Below are positions 17,431-26,463 of a stretch of 64,000 nucleotides of DNA, in pieces. How positions within the stretch are numbered: position 1 is the stretch's first letter; every line of letters begins with the position of its first letter. The notes under the pieces were generated by a model. That model was not told the origin of the DNA and searched no databases. It saw only the letters and a program-made list of their open reading frames with translations. Source of the stretch: Bradyrhizobium liaoningense (GTDB lineage Bacteria; Pseudomonadota; Alphaproteobacteria; Rhizobiales; Xanthobacteraceae); contig NZ_JAFCJT010000013.1 in assembly GCF_018130785.1 (NCBI RefSeq), positions 112,523-176,522 of the forward strand. The letters run 5' to 3'. The position numbers and the translations under genes are program-made.

Positions 17431-17624
17431 AATTGTTGCTCCGCGTTGCGATCAATAAACACCACTGGCAGATTTCGTCGAGTGCTCGACAAATGAACTC
17501 GTGAAAGCGCCGTTCCGTCTTCTCGTTCGGAAGCTGTCTATCGTCGCCGGCAAGCGATGTCGAACGGGCTCTTATCGTTGGAACATATCCGGCGAGAGAG
17601 CGGAAAACTGAGGAGGCAACTCGC

Positions 17625-18542
17625 ATGAAGGCAATCGCTGTAGTGGACCAGGCCGCGGGAACGGCCGGGATGAGGCTCGTGGAGCGACCCGATCCGCGGC
17701 CGGCGATAAACGACGTTGTCGTTGAAGTTCATGCCTCAGGCTTTACTTGGGATGAGCTGACCTGGCCTCCGACGTGGACCGATCGCCTCGATCGTGACCG
17801 GACACCGTCGATCCCCGGGCATGAGCTGGCTGGAGTCGTCACCGCTCTCGGCTATGGCACCACGGGACTGTCGGTGGGACAGCGGGTGTTCGGTCTCGCC
17901 GACTGGTATCGCGACGGCACCTTGGCGGAGTATGTGGCGGTCGAGGCGCGGAACCTTGCGCCGCTGCCGGGCGACGTCGACTTCACGGTTGGCGCGAGCC
18001 TGCCGATGCCGGGTCTCACCGCGTGGCAGGGGCTGTTCGTGCATGGCCACCTTCAGGCAGGGCAGAGCGTCCTTGCGCACGGCGCGGCCGGCGTGGTCGG
18101 GTCGATGGTGACCCAGCTCGCACGTGAGGCCGGGGCCTATGTCATCGGCACCGGACGTGCCGCCGACCGTCAGGCGGTGCTCGACTTCGGTGCGAACGAG
18201 TTCGTCGACCTCGAGAACGATGCTCTAAAGGACGTCCGTGGCGTCGATCTGGTCTTCGATATCTTTGGCGGCGATATCGCGAAGCGGTCCGCAGGCCTGA
18301 TTAGAGCGGGAGGAGCGCTGGTGACCATCGCCGGACCGACCGAGGCGCGTCCCTCCGACGGCTTGGCGATCGACTTCGTTGTCGAGTCCGATCGCGCCCA
18401 ACTGGGCGAGATCGTCCAGCGGGTGCGGGACGGGCGATTGCGGACGAACATCGGCACTGTCGCGACCCTCGACGACGCCATCGCTGCCTTCAATCGGACC
18501 GAACGACGCAAGGGGAAGGCAATCATTCGCGTTCGCCCGTGA
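17625..18542 (+). CDS. NADPH:quinone oxidoreductase-like MDR protein, copy 1
   Basis: Zinc-independent medium-chain dehydrogenase/reductase, 305 residues. GroES-like part with SIPGHELAGVVTALG and GQRVFGLADWYRDGTLAEY, then a Rossmann nucleotide site at AHGAAGVVGSMVTQLAREAGAYVIGTG. No structural zinc cysteines. Such enzymes reduce quinones or enones with NADPH, often for electrophile defence. About 85% identical by eye to the copy at 23791. It is divergent from the MFS gene with boxes D and J between them, and an MFS gene follows on the same strand. GAGGAGG lies about 9 bases before the ATG. Confidence 0.9.
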   Translation: MKAIAVVDQAAGTAGMRLVERPDPRPAINDVVVEVHASGFTWDELTWPPTWTDRLDRDRTPSIPGHELAGVVTALGYGTTGLSVGQRVFGLADWYRDGTLAEYVAVEARNLAPLPGDVDFTVGASLPMPGLTAWQGLFVHGHLQAGQSVLAHGAAGVVGSMVTQLAREAGAYVIGTGRAADRQAVLDFGANEFVDLENDALKDVRGVDLVFDIFGGDIAKRSAGLIRAGGALVTIAGPTEARPSDGLAIDFVVESDRAQLGEIVQRVRDGRLRTNIGTVATLDDAIAAFNRTERRKGKAIIRVRP

Positions 18543-18616
18543 GGATGCGGAGCGGCGAACGATTCCACGCAGATTTTGCGACGTGCGGATCGTCGGCTTT
18601 GACGCTCTCTTGAGGT

Positions 18617-18645
18617 TGAATTGATGTTGCGAGAGGTGATCCGCG
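18617..18645 (+). promoter_or_regulatory. Degenerate LysR-type box I
   Basis: The distal block GCGAGAGGTGATCC (18629-18642) and a preceding ATG match the main element, but the ATA-N9-TAT dyad is not intact and one or two bases are inserted before the distal block. It lies about 88 bases before the next MFS start, the spacing of the strong boxes. Confidence 0.4.
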
Positions 18646-18730
18646 AACGGACGCGGCGATTCGGCTTCTGGTCGCCGGCCGATGAACCCCGCGCGCCGCG
18701 AAGCGCGCGATCTGAGACCACGGTTGAGTC

Positions 18731-20167
18731 GTGAGCAGCGCGTCCCTTATCTTGACCGATTGCGGCCTGGCGCTTGCCGAACCCAAGGCCGCCGGCGCGC
18801 AGGGCAGCACCAAGGTTCTCGCCGCGTCGAGTCTGGGCGGCTGCCTCGTGTTCGTCAACAGCGCCGTCATCGCGGTCGCGCTCGCGGCCATTGGCCGAGA
18901 CATGCGCCTGTCGCCGCTTGCACTGCAGTGGGTATTGAACGCCGAGCTCCTGCCGCTGGCGGCAATGACGTTGGTCGCTGGTGCCCTGGGTGACCGTTTC
19001 GGACAGAAGCGCATGTTCCTCGCAGGGATCGCTGTCTACGGCCTGGGCGCGGCCGCGATGGTTGTCGCGCCGAGTTTTACGCCGCTCATCGGCGGTCGCT
19101 TTCTGCAAGGCTTGGGAGAAGCCATGATCCTGCCCAATGGCCTTTCCGTGCTCGGGCGCGCCTTTCCCGCCGACGAGAAAGCCCGTGCGATCGGCATATG
19201 GTCAGCCGCCGCAGCGGTCGCCAGTGGCGTCGCCCCCGCGATCGCGGGCGCGATCATCGATCACGGATCCTGGCGGACGACCTTTCTGATGCTCCTGCCC
19301 GTCGTTGCGAGCGCGCTGGCCCTCGGCACCGCGTGGATCCCCAAGGACTCCGCGACCAGCCACGTCCGGATCGACGTCGATGGCGCGGTCCTTTCGACAG
19401 TCGGGCTCGGCTCGTTGGGCGCGGGGCTGACCAGCCTGACCAACGGGTCCGGCCCAAGCCGCTGGGTGCTCATCGCTCTGATCGTCGGTCTGGGCGCCTT
19501 GGCCGCCCTTGTCGTGACGCAACGGCGACTAGGCGACGACGCCATGCTGCCTCCGTCGCTCTTCGCCTTGCGGTCGGTCGTCGGCGCAAACCTGTTCACG
19601 GCGCTCCTCTACGGTTCGTTCACGGTCATGCTAACCTTGATTCCGTTCGTGATGATCCGGGGCGCGCACCTGCCGACGCTGGTGGCGGGCCTAGCCTTCA
19701 TTCCTCTGCAAGTGCTGATTGCGGTCGTCTCGCCGCTCGCTGGTATGCTCTGTCGCCGGTTTGGCCGACGCTTGCCATTGTTCGCCGGCAGCGCCGTCGT
19801 CGCCTTGGGCTGCATCGTGTCGCTCCGTATCGGTCCGAACGCGACCTATTGGGTGGATATCTTCCCCAGCATCCTGTTGCTGGCGCTAGGCATGAGCCTG
19901 GCGATCGCGCCGTTGACGACCCTTGTTCTCACCTCCGTCACGCCTGATCGCGCCGGAGCCGTGTCCGGCGTCAACAGCGCGGTCTCACGCGTGGGGTCGC
20001 TCTTCGCCATCGCGCTGCTCGGAGGTGTGCTGCAGCAAGGCGGTCCTCAGCTGTTCGAGGGATTCCACATGGCGATGGTTGCCGCCGCCGCCACCTGCGT
20101 TCTCGCTACGCTCGCGGTGTTCATCATCGAGCCGGGACCACATGTCGACTTCGTTCCGCGCGACTGA
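18731..20167 (+). CDS. MFS transporter (DHA2-type)
   Basis: 478-residue drug-exporter-like MFS protein with about 14 helices. It has FVNSAVIAVALAAIGRDM, LQWVLNAELLPLAAMTLVAGALGDRFGQKR, GRFLQGLGEAMILPNGLSVL and SGVNSAVSRVGSLFAIALLGG. GTG start. It follows the quinone oxidoreductase copy 1 on the same strand, with degenerate box I in the 188-base gap. The secreted cupin follows 76 bases later and may be co-transcribed. Substrate unknown. Confidence 0.86.
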   Translation: MSSASLILTDCGLALAEPKAAGAQGSTKVLAASSLGGCLVFVNSAVIAVALAAIGRDMRLSPLALQWVLNAELLPLAAMTLVAGALGDRFGQKRMFLAGIAVYGLGAAAMVVAPSFTPLIGGRFLQGLGEAMILPNGLSVLGRAFPADEKARAIGIWSAAAAVASGVAPAIAGAIIDHGSWRTTFLMLLPVVASALALGTAWIPKDSATSHVRIDVDGAVLSTVGLGSLGAGLTSLTNGSGPSRWVLIALIVGLGALAALVVTQRRLGDDAMLPPSLFALRSVVGANLFTALLYGSFTVMLTLIPFVMIRGAHLPTLVAGLAFIPLQVLIAVVSPLAGMLCRRFGRRLPLFAGSAVVALGCIVSLRIGPNATYWVDIFPSILLLALGMSLAIAPLTTLVLTSVTPDRAGAVSGVNSAVSRVGSLFAIALLGGVLQQGGPQLFEGFHMAMVAAAATCVLATLAVFIIEPGPHVDFVPRD

Positions 20168-20243
20168 CTAGTTCGGTGTCGGCAATCAGAAGGCCGGCAA
20201 GGCCGATAGGAAAGAATACTGGCCTGCAAGAAGGAGAAAGCTC

Positions 20244-20657
20244 ATGAAGATCCGGACCATTGTCGCTGCCACCTGCGTCGTATTCTCGATGGTCGGTCCC
20301 ATCCGCGCCCGTGATCGCGAAGCGGAGACCGTCGCAAAGAAGCTCGAGGCGGCCATTCCCAATGTCCCTGGCAAGTCGCTGGTCGCCCTTGAGGTCAATT
20401 ACGCGCCAGGCGCGGCATCTCCGTCCCATACCCATGCGAAGTCGGCTTTCATCTATGCGTACGTCATCTCGGGCGCAATCGAGTCGAAGGTGAACGACGG
20501 TGAGAAGCGCATCTATCGGGCAGGCGAGGGTTGGTCGGAACCGCCGGGTGCAACCCATTCGATCAGCCGCAACGCGAGCAAGACAAAGCCGGCAAAGCTG
20601 CTCGCGGTCTTCGTCCTCGACACCAACGACAACCCGCTGACGATACCCGTCAAATAA
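20244..20657 (+). CDS. Exported cupin protein
   Basis: 137-residue single cupin with an N-terminal signal peptide (MKIRTIVAATCVVFSMVGPIRA, cut near residue 22). Motif 1 is SPSHTHAKSAFIYAYVISG, motif 2 EPPGATHSISRNAS. Probably periplasmic. AAGGAGAAAG lies 6 bases before the ATG. The family is common beside oxidative-stress regulators and quinone oxidoreductases; enzymatic role unknown. Confidence 0.83.
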   Translation: MKIRTIVAATCVVFSMVGPIRARDREAETVAKKLEAAIPNVPGKSLVALEVNYAPGAASPSHTHAKSAFIYAYVISGAIESKVNDGEKRIYRAGEGWSEPPGATHSISRNASKTKPAKLLAVFVLDTNDNPLTIPVK

Positions 20658-20750
20658 TACTCTCACTGAGCCAGGTACGAAACCACAGTCATGATATCGG
20701 CCGCGGGTTGTTCTCGGCCGGTATCCGCTGTGCCACTGAAAGCGGAGAAT

Positions 20751-21701
20751 ATGCTTCACGCAATTGACGGCGACGTTGTCGAAAATGCTTTTGCCCGGGA
20801 CGTCGTCCGCGGCTTATCCGCTGCTGTGAAGACGCTGCCGAGCCGTTGGTTATACAACGAGCGCGGGTCTGAGCTTTTCGAAGAGATAACGAGGCAGGAT
20901 GAGTATTATCTGACGCGAGCTGAAACGTCGATCTTGCGAGAGCGGCAGCGTGACATCGCCGACTTTGTAGAGTCTGGCACGATTCTCGTCGAGTACGGGG
21001 CGGGAGCCGGCGTTAAGACGGAGCTCCTGCTGGCGAGCCTCCGTGCCCCGCGCGGCTACGTGCCGATCGACGTCGCCGACACCTTCCTTGCAGAAACGTC
21101 TAGGAGGATCGCTTCACGCTTCCCGTCGCTCTGGGTCCGCCCCGTTGAGCACAATTTCCTGGACCTGTTCGAGATTCCGTTTGGCGGCTCTGGTGACGGC
21201 AGGACAGGATTTTTTCCTGGCTCGACGATGGGAAATCTGAACTCGAGCGAGGCAAAGACCTTGCTTATGCAGATGAGGCGGCACCTCGGCGGCAACGGAC
21301 GCGCCATCATCGGTGTCGATCTCCTGAAAAACGTGGATACGCTTCTGCGTGCTTACGACGACAGCGCGGGTGTGACGGCTGCTTTCAACCTCAACATCCT
21401 CGAGCGCATCAACGCCGAACTGGGCGGCGACTTCTGCTTGGAGAAGTTCAAGCACGTGGCGCGCTGGAACGAGATCGAGAAAGCAGTAGAGATGCATCTG
21501 GTCAGTTTGTGCGATCAGCGCGTGACCTTCTATGGGTGGACGTTCGATTTCAGAACGTCGGAATCCATCCACACCGAGAGTTCCCGAAAATATACCGCGG
21601 AGAGCTTCGAGCGGCTTGCCCGATCCGGCGGATGGAAGGTTGCCGAGCTTTGGCAGGATGCGGACGGGCTGTTCGGCATGTTCGGACTCATTCGCTGCTG
21701 A
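20751..21701 (+). CDS. egtD: L-histidine N-alpha-methyltransferase (EgtD-like)
   Basis: SAM-dependent methyltransferase of the EgtD/DUF2260 family, 316 residues; EgtD trimethylates histidine to hercynine in ergothioneine synthesis. Family blocks: SRWLYNERGSELFEEIT near residue 30, YYLTRAETSIL, VEYGAGAGVKTELLL (SAM site), GFFPGSTMGNL, and late FYGWTFDFRTSESIHTESSRKYTAESFE. The start at 20751 gives the normal N-terminal length; an in-frame ATG at 20691 would add 20 residues. No egtB sulfoxide synthase is in the window, so the product might be hercynine itself or egtB may lie elsewhere. Confidence 0.85.
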   Translation: MLHAIDGDVVENAFARDVVRGLSAAVKTLPSRWLYNERGSELFEEITRQDEYYLTRAETSILRERQRDIADFVESGTILVEYGAGAGVKTELLLASLRAPRGYVPIDVADTFLAETSRRIASRFPSLWVRPVEHNFLDLFEIPFGGSGDGRTGFFPGSTMGNLNSSEAKTLLMQMRRHLGGNGRAIIGVDLLKNVDTLLRAYDDSAGVTAAFNLNILERINAELGGDFCLEKFKHVARWNEIEKAVEMHLVSLCDQRVTFYGWTFDFRTSESIHTESSRKYTAESFERLARSGGWKVAELWQDADGLFGMFGLIRC

Positions 21702-21768
21702 ACAGCCGATGATGCGGACCATAAGGTCCTTCGAAACCCAATCGAGTTGCGGCGTAAAGGAAAGCGGC

Positions 21769-22227
21769 ATGGAGCAGTCCCCCCAAATAGGCGACAGGAT
21801 CACGGACAAATCAGGATCGCCCGATGACAGCACTGTCCGCGACTGGATCGGGCCGAAGGCATTCGGGCATTGGGCTGAGTTGCGGAAATGGATCGAGGCC
21901 AACTACCCCGGTGTCTTCGAGCCGGAGTGGCTCTTTCGCGGCAAGAAGCGCGGCTGGTCCTTGCGTTACAAGAAGTCCAGGGCATTCTGCACGTTCCTAC
22001 CGGAATACAGGCTATTTTCGGTCGAGGTGGTCTTGGGGACGGCAGAGCGGGAGAAATTTGAGGCGCGGCGCTACGGGTGGCGCCCGCAGCTGATCAAGCT
22101 CTACGATGAAGCCCGAACATACCCCGACGGAAAATGGCTGAAAGTTGCTATCTCATCTGCAGTCGATCGGCATGACGTGACGGAGCTTTTAACTCTGAAG
22201 CGTCCTCCTCCACGATCGCCAGATTGA
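21769..22227 (+). CDS. DUF3788 family protein
   Basis: 152 residues of the DUF3788 group: AFGHWAELRKWIEANYPGVFEPEWLFRGKKRGWSLRYKKSRAFCTFLPEY and a C-terminal PDGKWLKVAI. Function unknown; members are small basic proteins predicted to share a YdhG-like fold. AAAGGAAAG before the ATG. It follows egtD by 67 bases on the same strand. Confidence 0.78.
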   Translation: MEQSPQIGDRITDKSGSPDDSTVRDWIGPKAFGHWAELRKWIEANYPGVFEPEWLFRGKKRGWSLRYKKSRAFCTFLPEYRLFSVEVVLGTAEREKFEARRYGWRPQLIKLYDEARTYPDGKWLKVAISSAVDRHDVTELLTLKRPPPRSPD

Positions 22228-22492
22228 GACGCGCCGCGCCTCGGTGCCGAACAACAGCGAATTGGAGACGTTGGTCTCGCCTGCCGGCGGGCGAGGCGCG
22301 TTTGAGCGCTTTTCAAGGATGGTATTGGCGCCGCTTTCCGCGACGCCGTAACCACTCGTCGCTGCCCGTAGCCTTCGTGCCGGCCAAAGGCCCGAACGCA
22401 CTCGGAGGAATCTTTCCCCGATGCATCCGAGCCTTGCGTCGTCTTCACACTATAGAGGATCCTCGGAGATCGCCGATGCGACCGGATAGAGT

Positions 22493-23041
22493 TCAGATCG
22501 AACCAGCCGGCGCAACGGCGGGAAAGTCCTTCGCGGGATCAACCACGTTGTTGAAGAAGTTCGTCAAAGAGTACATGGCCACCAATGCGACTATCTCGAT
22601 GACGTTTGCATCCGTGTAACCAGCATCGCGGACAGCTTTCAGATCGACGTCACTAACTTTGCCACGGGTCTCGATGACTTTGCGCGCAAACTGAATGGCG
22701 GCGTCCCGCTTCGGGTCGCTGGCATGGCCCTTCCGAGCGAGAGTGATTTCATTGGCGGGCAGCTTGGCCATATGATTGGCCGTAAAGCTGTGAACCGTCA
22801 GGCAGTAGTCGCAGCCATTCACTTCGGAGACAGCGAGGCCGATGCTGTCGCGTGTCTTCACATCTAGCGCCTTGCTCAAGGAGCCGAGCAGGGCGGCCCA
22901 TGAGTTGAAAGCGATCGGGCTTGTGGCGAACGTCGCCATCATATTTGGGGTGAACCCAATGTTCTTGGCGAACATATCCAGGGTCGGCTTCGAATCGGCC
23001 GGCACTTGTTCCGGCTTTAGCGCTGCAATTCTTGGCATCAT
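22493..23041 (-). CDS. Carboxymuconolactone decarboxylase / AhpD-like protein
   Basis: 182 residues. The redox motif EVNGCDYCLTVHSF (ExxxCxxCxxxH) is the AhpD-type active site, with two cysteines and a histidine for alkylhydroperoxidase-like chemistry. N-terminal LDMFAKNIGFTPNMMATFATSP is typical of peroxidase-related CMD proteins. The start at 23041 is preferred; an upstream TTG at 23077 would overlap the nitroreductase stop by 4 bases. Probably in one operon with the nitroreductase. Confidence 0.88.
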   Translation of the reverse strand: MMPRIAALKPEQVPADSKPTLDMFAKNIGFTPNMMATFATSPIAFNSWAALLGSLSKALDVKTRDSIGLAVSEVNGCDYCLTVHSFTANHMAKLPANEITLARKGHASDPKRDAAIQFARKVIETRGKVSDVDLKAVRDAGYTDANVIEIVALVAMYSLTNFFNNVVDPAKDFPAVAPAGSI

Positions 23042-23073
23042 AAGCTTTCGCAATTCGCTGGGTTCACAGATAA

Positions 23074-23709
23074 TCAAACGAGATCCAACACATCAGCCAC
23101 CGGACGGCGCGGCTTTTGCGGCCAGTTTCCCGGGCGCACGGCGCCTACCGACAACAACATGACCGGTACTTCGTCCTCGGTCAGTCCAAAATCTCGGTGC
23201 ACTGCTTCGGCATCGAAACCGATCATCGGCGTCGAACCTAGGCCTAGCGAGCGGGCCGCATAGATCATCGCGGCCGCTCCGAAGGCGCCGGTGCGCACTG
23301 CTTCGTCGCGCTGGCGCTGCGGATAGTCCTTATAGAGATCGCGTGCGGGAATTTCCCAATCCGGTATCAATTTCGCCGGCATGATACCCGCCTCGACCAC
23401 CGGCGCCAGCCGGTCCGGAATTACACTGGAATCAGCCAACTGGCCGCAGATGATAAAGGTAACAGCGGCCTCAGTGATCGCCGGCTGCTTCCAGGCGATC
23501 GGACTCAACCGAGCCTTGGCTTCAGGTGTGCGTACCGCGATGAAGCGCCAGTTCTGCAAATGAAAGGATGTCGGCGCAGTCGTGCCGATTCGCACCAGCT
23601 CGCGGATTTGGTCATCGCTCAAAGTGGCGGCTGGGTCATAGTATTTGGCGGAGCTGCGGCTCAGGATGCATTCGATGACGGCGTTGGTCATGGCGATTCT
23701 GTTGGTCAT
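23074..23709 (-). CDS. Nitroreductase family protein
   Basis: FMN-dependent NAD(P)H oxidoreductase, 211 residues. SRSSAKYYDPAATLSDDQIRELV near the start, APTSFHLQNWRFIAV (FMN contacts) and GFDAEAVHRDFGL late in the protein identify the family. Likely reduces quinones or nitro compounds. First gene of a two-gene unit with the AhpD-like protein. An internal ATG at 23691 is an alternative start. Confidence 0.9.
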   Translation of the reverse strand: MTNRIAMTNAVIECILSRSSAKYYDPAATLSDDQIRELVRIGTTAPTSFHLQNWRFIAVRTPEAKARLSPIAWKQPAITEAAVTFIICGQLADSSVIPDRLAPVVEAGIMPAKLIPDWEIPARDLYKDYPQRQRDEAVRTGAFGAAAMIYAARSLGLGSTPMIGFDAEAVHRDFGLTEDEVPVMLLSVGAVRPGNWPQKPRRPVADVLDLV

Positions 23710-23790
23710 GGTGATTCCCGTGCGTTAGGGGACGACTTGAGATAGCGAGTGCTTTCGCTCTCTTTGCCGCGTGCATCGAATGTGGGTCGT

Positions 23791-24708
23791 TCACGAACGA
23801 ACGCGGATGATCGTCTTGCCGCCGATGCGCTTTGTCGGTTTGAAGGCGGCGACGGCATCTTCGAGCGTCGTTACGTGGCCGATGTTCGTGCGCAGTCGCC
23901 CGTCCCGAACCCGCCGGACGATCTCACCCAGTTGGGCACGATCGGACTCGACGACGAAGTCGACCGCCAGGCCATCGGCGGGCCGCCCCTCGGCCGGCCC
24001 GACGATGGACACCAGCGTTCCTCCGGATCGAACCAGGCGCGCGGAGCGCTTCCCGATGTCGCCGCCAATGAGATCGAACACCAGATCGACTGGTCCGACG
24101 TCTTTTAGAGCGTCGTTCTCCAGGTCGACGAACTCATTCGCGCCGAAGTCGAGCGCCTTCTGACGGTCGGAGGCGCGTCCGGTGCCGATAACATAGGCGC
24201 CGGCCTCACGCGCGAGTTGCGTCACCATCGACCCGACAGCGCCGGCCGCTCCGTGCGCGAGGACGCGCTGCCCCGCCTGAAGGCGGCCGTGCACGAACAA
24301 TCCCTGCCACGCGGTCAGCCCCGAGACCGGCAGGCTCGCGCCCACCGCGAAGTCAACGTCGCCCGGCAGCGGCGCGAGGTTGCGTGCCTCGATCGCCACA
24401 TACTCGGCCAGTGTGCCATCGCGATACCAGTCCGCGAGGCCGAACACCCGCTGTCCCACCGACAGGCCCGTCGTGCCATATCCGAGAGCGGTGACCACTC
24501 CGGCGAACTCGTGCCCGGGAATCGACGGTGTTCGGTCACGATCGAGGCGATCGGTCCACGTCGAAGGCCACGACAGCTCGGTTCCAACGAATCCTGACGC
24601 ATAAACCTGAACGACGACGTCGTTTATTGCCGGCCGCGGTTCGGGTCGCTCCACCAGCTTCATCCCGGCCGTTCCCGCAGCTTGGTCCGCCACGACGATT
24701 GCCCTCAT
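23791..24708 (-). CDS. NADPH:quinone oxidoreductase-like MDR protein, copy 2
   Basis: 305 residues, collinear with copy 1 at 17625 and about 85% identical by eye. Same GHEFAGVVTALG and AHGAAGAVGSMV sites. Differences cluster near residues 38-48 (SGFVGTELSWPSTW instead of SGFTWDELTWPPTW), close to the substrate pocket, so substrate range may differ. The start at 24708 (MRAIVV) was chosen because the longer frame runs through box H. Downstream half-box H is about 85 bases upstream. Confidence 0.9.
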   Translation of the reverse strand: MRAIVVADQAAGTAGMKLVERPEPRPAINDVVVQVYASGFVGTELSWPSTWTDRLDRDRTPSIPGHEFAGVVTALGYGTTGLSVGQRVFGLADWYRDGTLAEYVAIEARNLAPLPGDVDFAVGASLPVSGLTAWQGLFVHGRLQAGQRVLAHGAAGAVGSMVTQLAREAGAYVIGTGRASDRQKALDFGANEFVDLENDALKDVGPVDLVFDLIGGDIGKRSARLVRSGGTLVSIVGPAEGRPADGLAVDFVVESDRAQLGEIVRRVRDGRLRTNIGHVTTLEDAVAAFKPTKRIGGKTIIRVRS

Positions 24709-24791
24709 CGCCAATCTCCTCGTGTGTGGTATGTCGCCATCTTCCGGTTTGCCTCGCGGGCGAACAAAAATACGATCGCGAAATTCGACGG

Positions 24792-24832
24792 TCCAATGAC
24801 CTGTGGCTATGGAATCGATGCCATCGACGCGA
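24792..24832 (-). promoter_or_regulatory. Degenerate LysR-type box H
   Basis: Minus strand: CAT CGAT TCCATAG CC ACAGGTCATTGG keeps the right half, the 4-base spacer, TCCATAG and most of the distal block in correct spacing. The left ATA half is lost. It points at quinone oxidoreductase copy 2. Confidence 0.45.
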
Positions 24833-24971
24833 AAGATCAAGGCGCGTCAGCAGCGAACGTCGGAACGAATGCCCCGCGAGGGAAGAGTTCCGGGCACTGA
24901 GGACGCAAGAAAGAGCTGCAATGCGGGTTTGAGCGATGCGCCGGTACGGTGATCGACGGCACGGGAGACGC

Positions 24972-25463
24972 TCAATCCGGAGTGATATTCGGGATCGGGA
25001 GTTGAGCCAGATCATCCTCGTAGCTGGCCTGAGTGCTTGGGCTGTGGCCGGTAGCAGGAGCGTCCAGGCGCGTGTTGATGGCGGCGCCGATGCCGAGAAT
25101 CTTGCCAACGGGACAGAGGTTTGCGGCGTCCAGCAGGAGAGCGCGCTGATGAGCATCGAGTTCTCCCTCCAGCACGAGGGTGCGTGCGAACGAATCTCGT
25201 TCGCCCTGAGCGCCATGGCGGAAGCTGACGCTCACTTCCAGCCGCTCCAGCGGGAGTCTCTGGCGTCGAGCCTGAAAACGAATGCTCATAGCGGTGCATG
25301 CGGCGAGGGACGCGCTAAGGAGGTCGTAAGGATTGGGACCAGAAGAAATGTGGCCGACGCCATCCGGGCCGCCGACATTAAACTGGGAGCCGCCGACACT
25401 GCATACCAGTGCGCCATGATTGGTGGGATCGCTTGCGACAACAACTTCGCGGATATTGGTCAT
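24972..25463 (-). CDS. OsmC family protein
   Basis: 163-residue OsmC/Ohr-type protein. The two catalytic cysteines are seen in SASLAACTAMSIRFQ (about residue 57) and LLDAANLCPVGKIL (about residue 124). The family reduces organic hydroperoxides with a cysteine pair. GPNPYDLLSASLAACT is typical of the YhfA/OsmC subgroup. No close operon partner. Confidence 0.87.
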   Translation of the reverse strand: MTNIREVVVASDPTNHGALVCSVGGSQFNVGGPDGVGHISSGPNPYDLLSASLAACTAMSIRFQARRQRLPLERLEVSVSFRHGAQGERDSFARTLVLEGELDAHQRALLLDAANLCPVGKILGIGAAINTRLDAPATGHSPSTQASYEDDLAQLPIPNITPD

Positions 25464-25929
25464 GACTCAGTCCCGATTGTTCGAATGATCGACCACCGGC
25501 TCTCGACGAGCGTGAACGCAAGCAGGCAACGCAGGACAAGTCTTGCAGATAGCGCGAGGTCTCAGCGCGGCGTCCGCTCCGGCCGGCGCGTTCAACAACT
25601 AAATCCGGCGACCATTCGGGTAAAGCTATCATGTCCATAACCGCCGGGAATGCTTCGGGAGTCGGTGCCGAAGCTCCGCGACGAGGAAATCCGTGAACCC
25701 GCGCGCCGGGCTTGACGATCTTTCGCTCGCGACAGCGCATTGACTTCCATCGAGCCAAGTCTCGGTCGAAGAAACAGCGCGCGGGAATGGAAATCATAAC
25801 GGTCGGACATTTCTCAGTTCAAGGTCGGCGACATAGTTTCACCCTGCCGGGGCCGGAGTGGGGGGCTTGTGGGCGATTAGTGGGTGCCGGAATTCCCGAC
25901 GTACTTGGGAAAACACTGCGGAGAAGAGA
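25464..25929. other. Intergenic region between OsmC and redoxin genes
   Basis: No gene is supported. It holds the weak LysR-type box L (25786-25810). A shorter look-alike near 25627 keeps only TAT and TCCAT and was not counted. Confidence 0.45.
25786..25810. promoter_or_regulatory. Weak LysR-type box L
   Basis: ATA (25796-25798)-N9-CAT (25808-25810) with exact T-N11-A; read on the minus strand, TAT is followed by 4 bases and TCCATTC, as in the strong boxes. The distal AGAGGTGAT block is missing. It lies between the divergent OsmC (327 bases) and redoxin (120 bases) genes; which one it serves is unclear. Confidence 0.4.
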
Positions 25930-26463
25930 ATGCTGCTGCCTCGTCGATCGGTTCCCGAACTGCGCGTGCCGACCCTTGCTCATGGCGACTTTGATCTTGC
26001 CGCCGACGCGCCGAATCTGTTTACGCTGATATGCTTCTACCGCGGACTCCATTGCCCGGTCTGCCTCAAGTATCTGCGCGAGCTGGAATCGCTCATACCC
26101 GAGTATGAGCGTCGCGGTACAAAGGTCATCGCTATCAGCTCCGACGTTCGCGAGCGCGCTCAGGAAATGGCAAACAAGGTCGGCGCCAGCTTGCGATTCG
26201 GATATTCGCTGCCGCTGGCGGTTGCTCGCAAGTGGGGTCTCTATATTTCGTCGTCGCGTGGAAAGACATCGATCAACATCGAGGAGCCGTCACTGTTTTC
26301 GGAGCCCGGCGTATTCCTCATCCGACCGGATGGTACTTTGTACTACGGCGCGGTTCAAACAATGCCGTTCGCACGTCCGCTGTTCTCGGAATTGCTTCAG
26401 GCGATCGATTTCGCTATCGCCAGGGATTATCCGGCGCGTGGCGAGTATGACGGCCCTCTCTGA
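25930..26463 (+). CDS. Redoxin / AhpC-TSA family protein
   Basis: 177-residue thioredoxin-fold protein with FYRGLHCPVCLKYLREL, a CPVC active site near residue 41, and VFLIRPDGTLYYG late. Probably a peroxiredoxin-like peroxide or thiol reductase. GGAGAAGAGA lies just before the ATG at 25930. It differs clearly from the redoxin at 11781 (shorter N-terminus, CPVC instead of CPFC), so it is not a recent duplicate. Confidence 0.83.
   Translation: MLLPRRSVPELRVPTLAHGDFDLAADAPNLFTLICFYRGLHCPVCLKYLRELESLIPEYERRGTKVIAISSDVRERAQEMANKVGASLRFGYSLPLAVARKWGLYISSSRGKTSINIEEPSLFSEPGVFLIRPDGTLYYGAVQTMPFARPLFSELLQAIDFAIARDYPARGEYDGPL

Noticed and set aside
21114..21902. Minus-strand frame of 262 codons across egtD and the next gene
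   Set aside because: It spans two well-supported plus-strand genes and shows no domain.
25615..25640. Partial box with TAT and TCCAT near 25627
   Set aside because: The left half is TTC instead of ATA and the distal block is missing; too weak to count.
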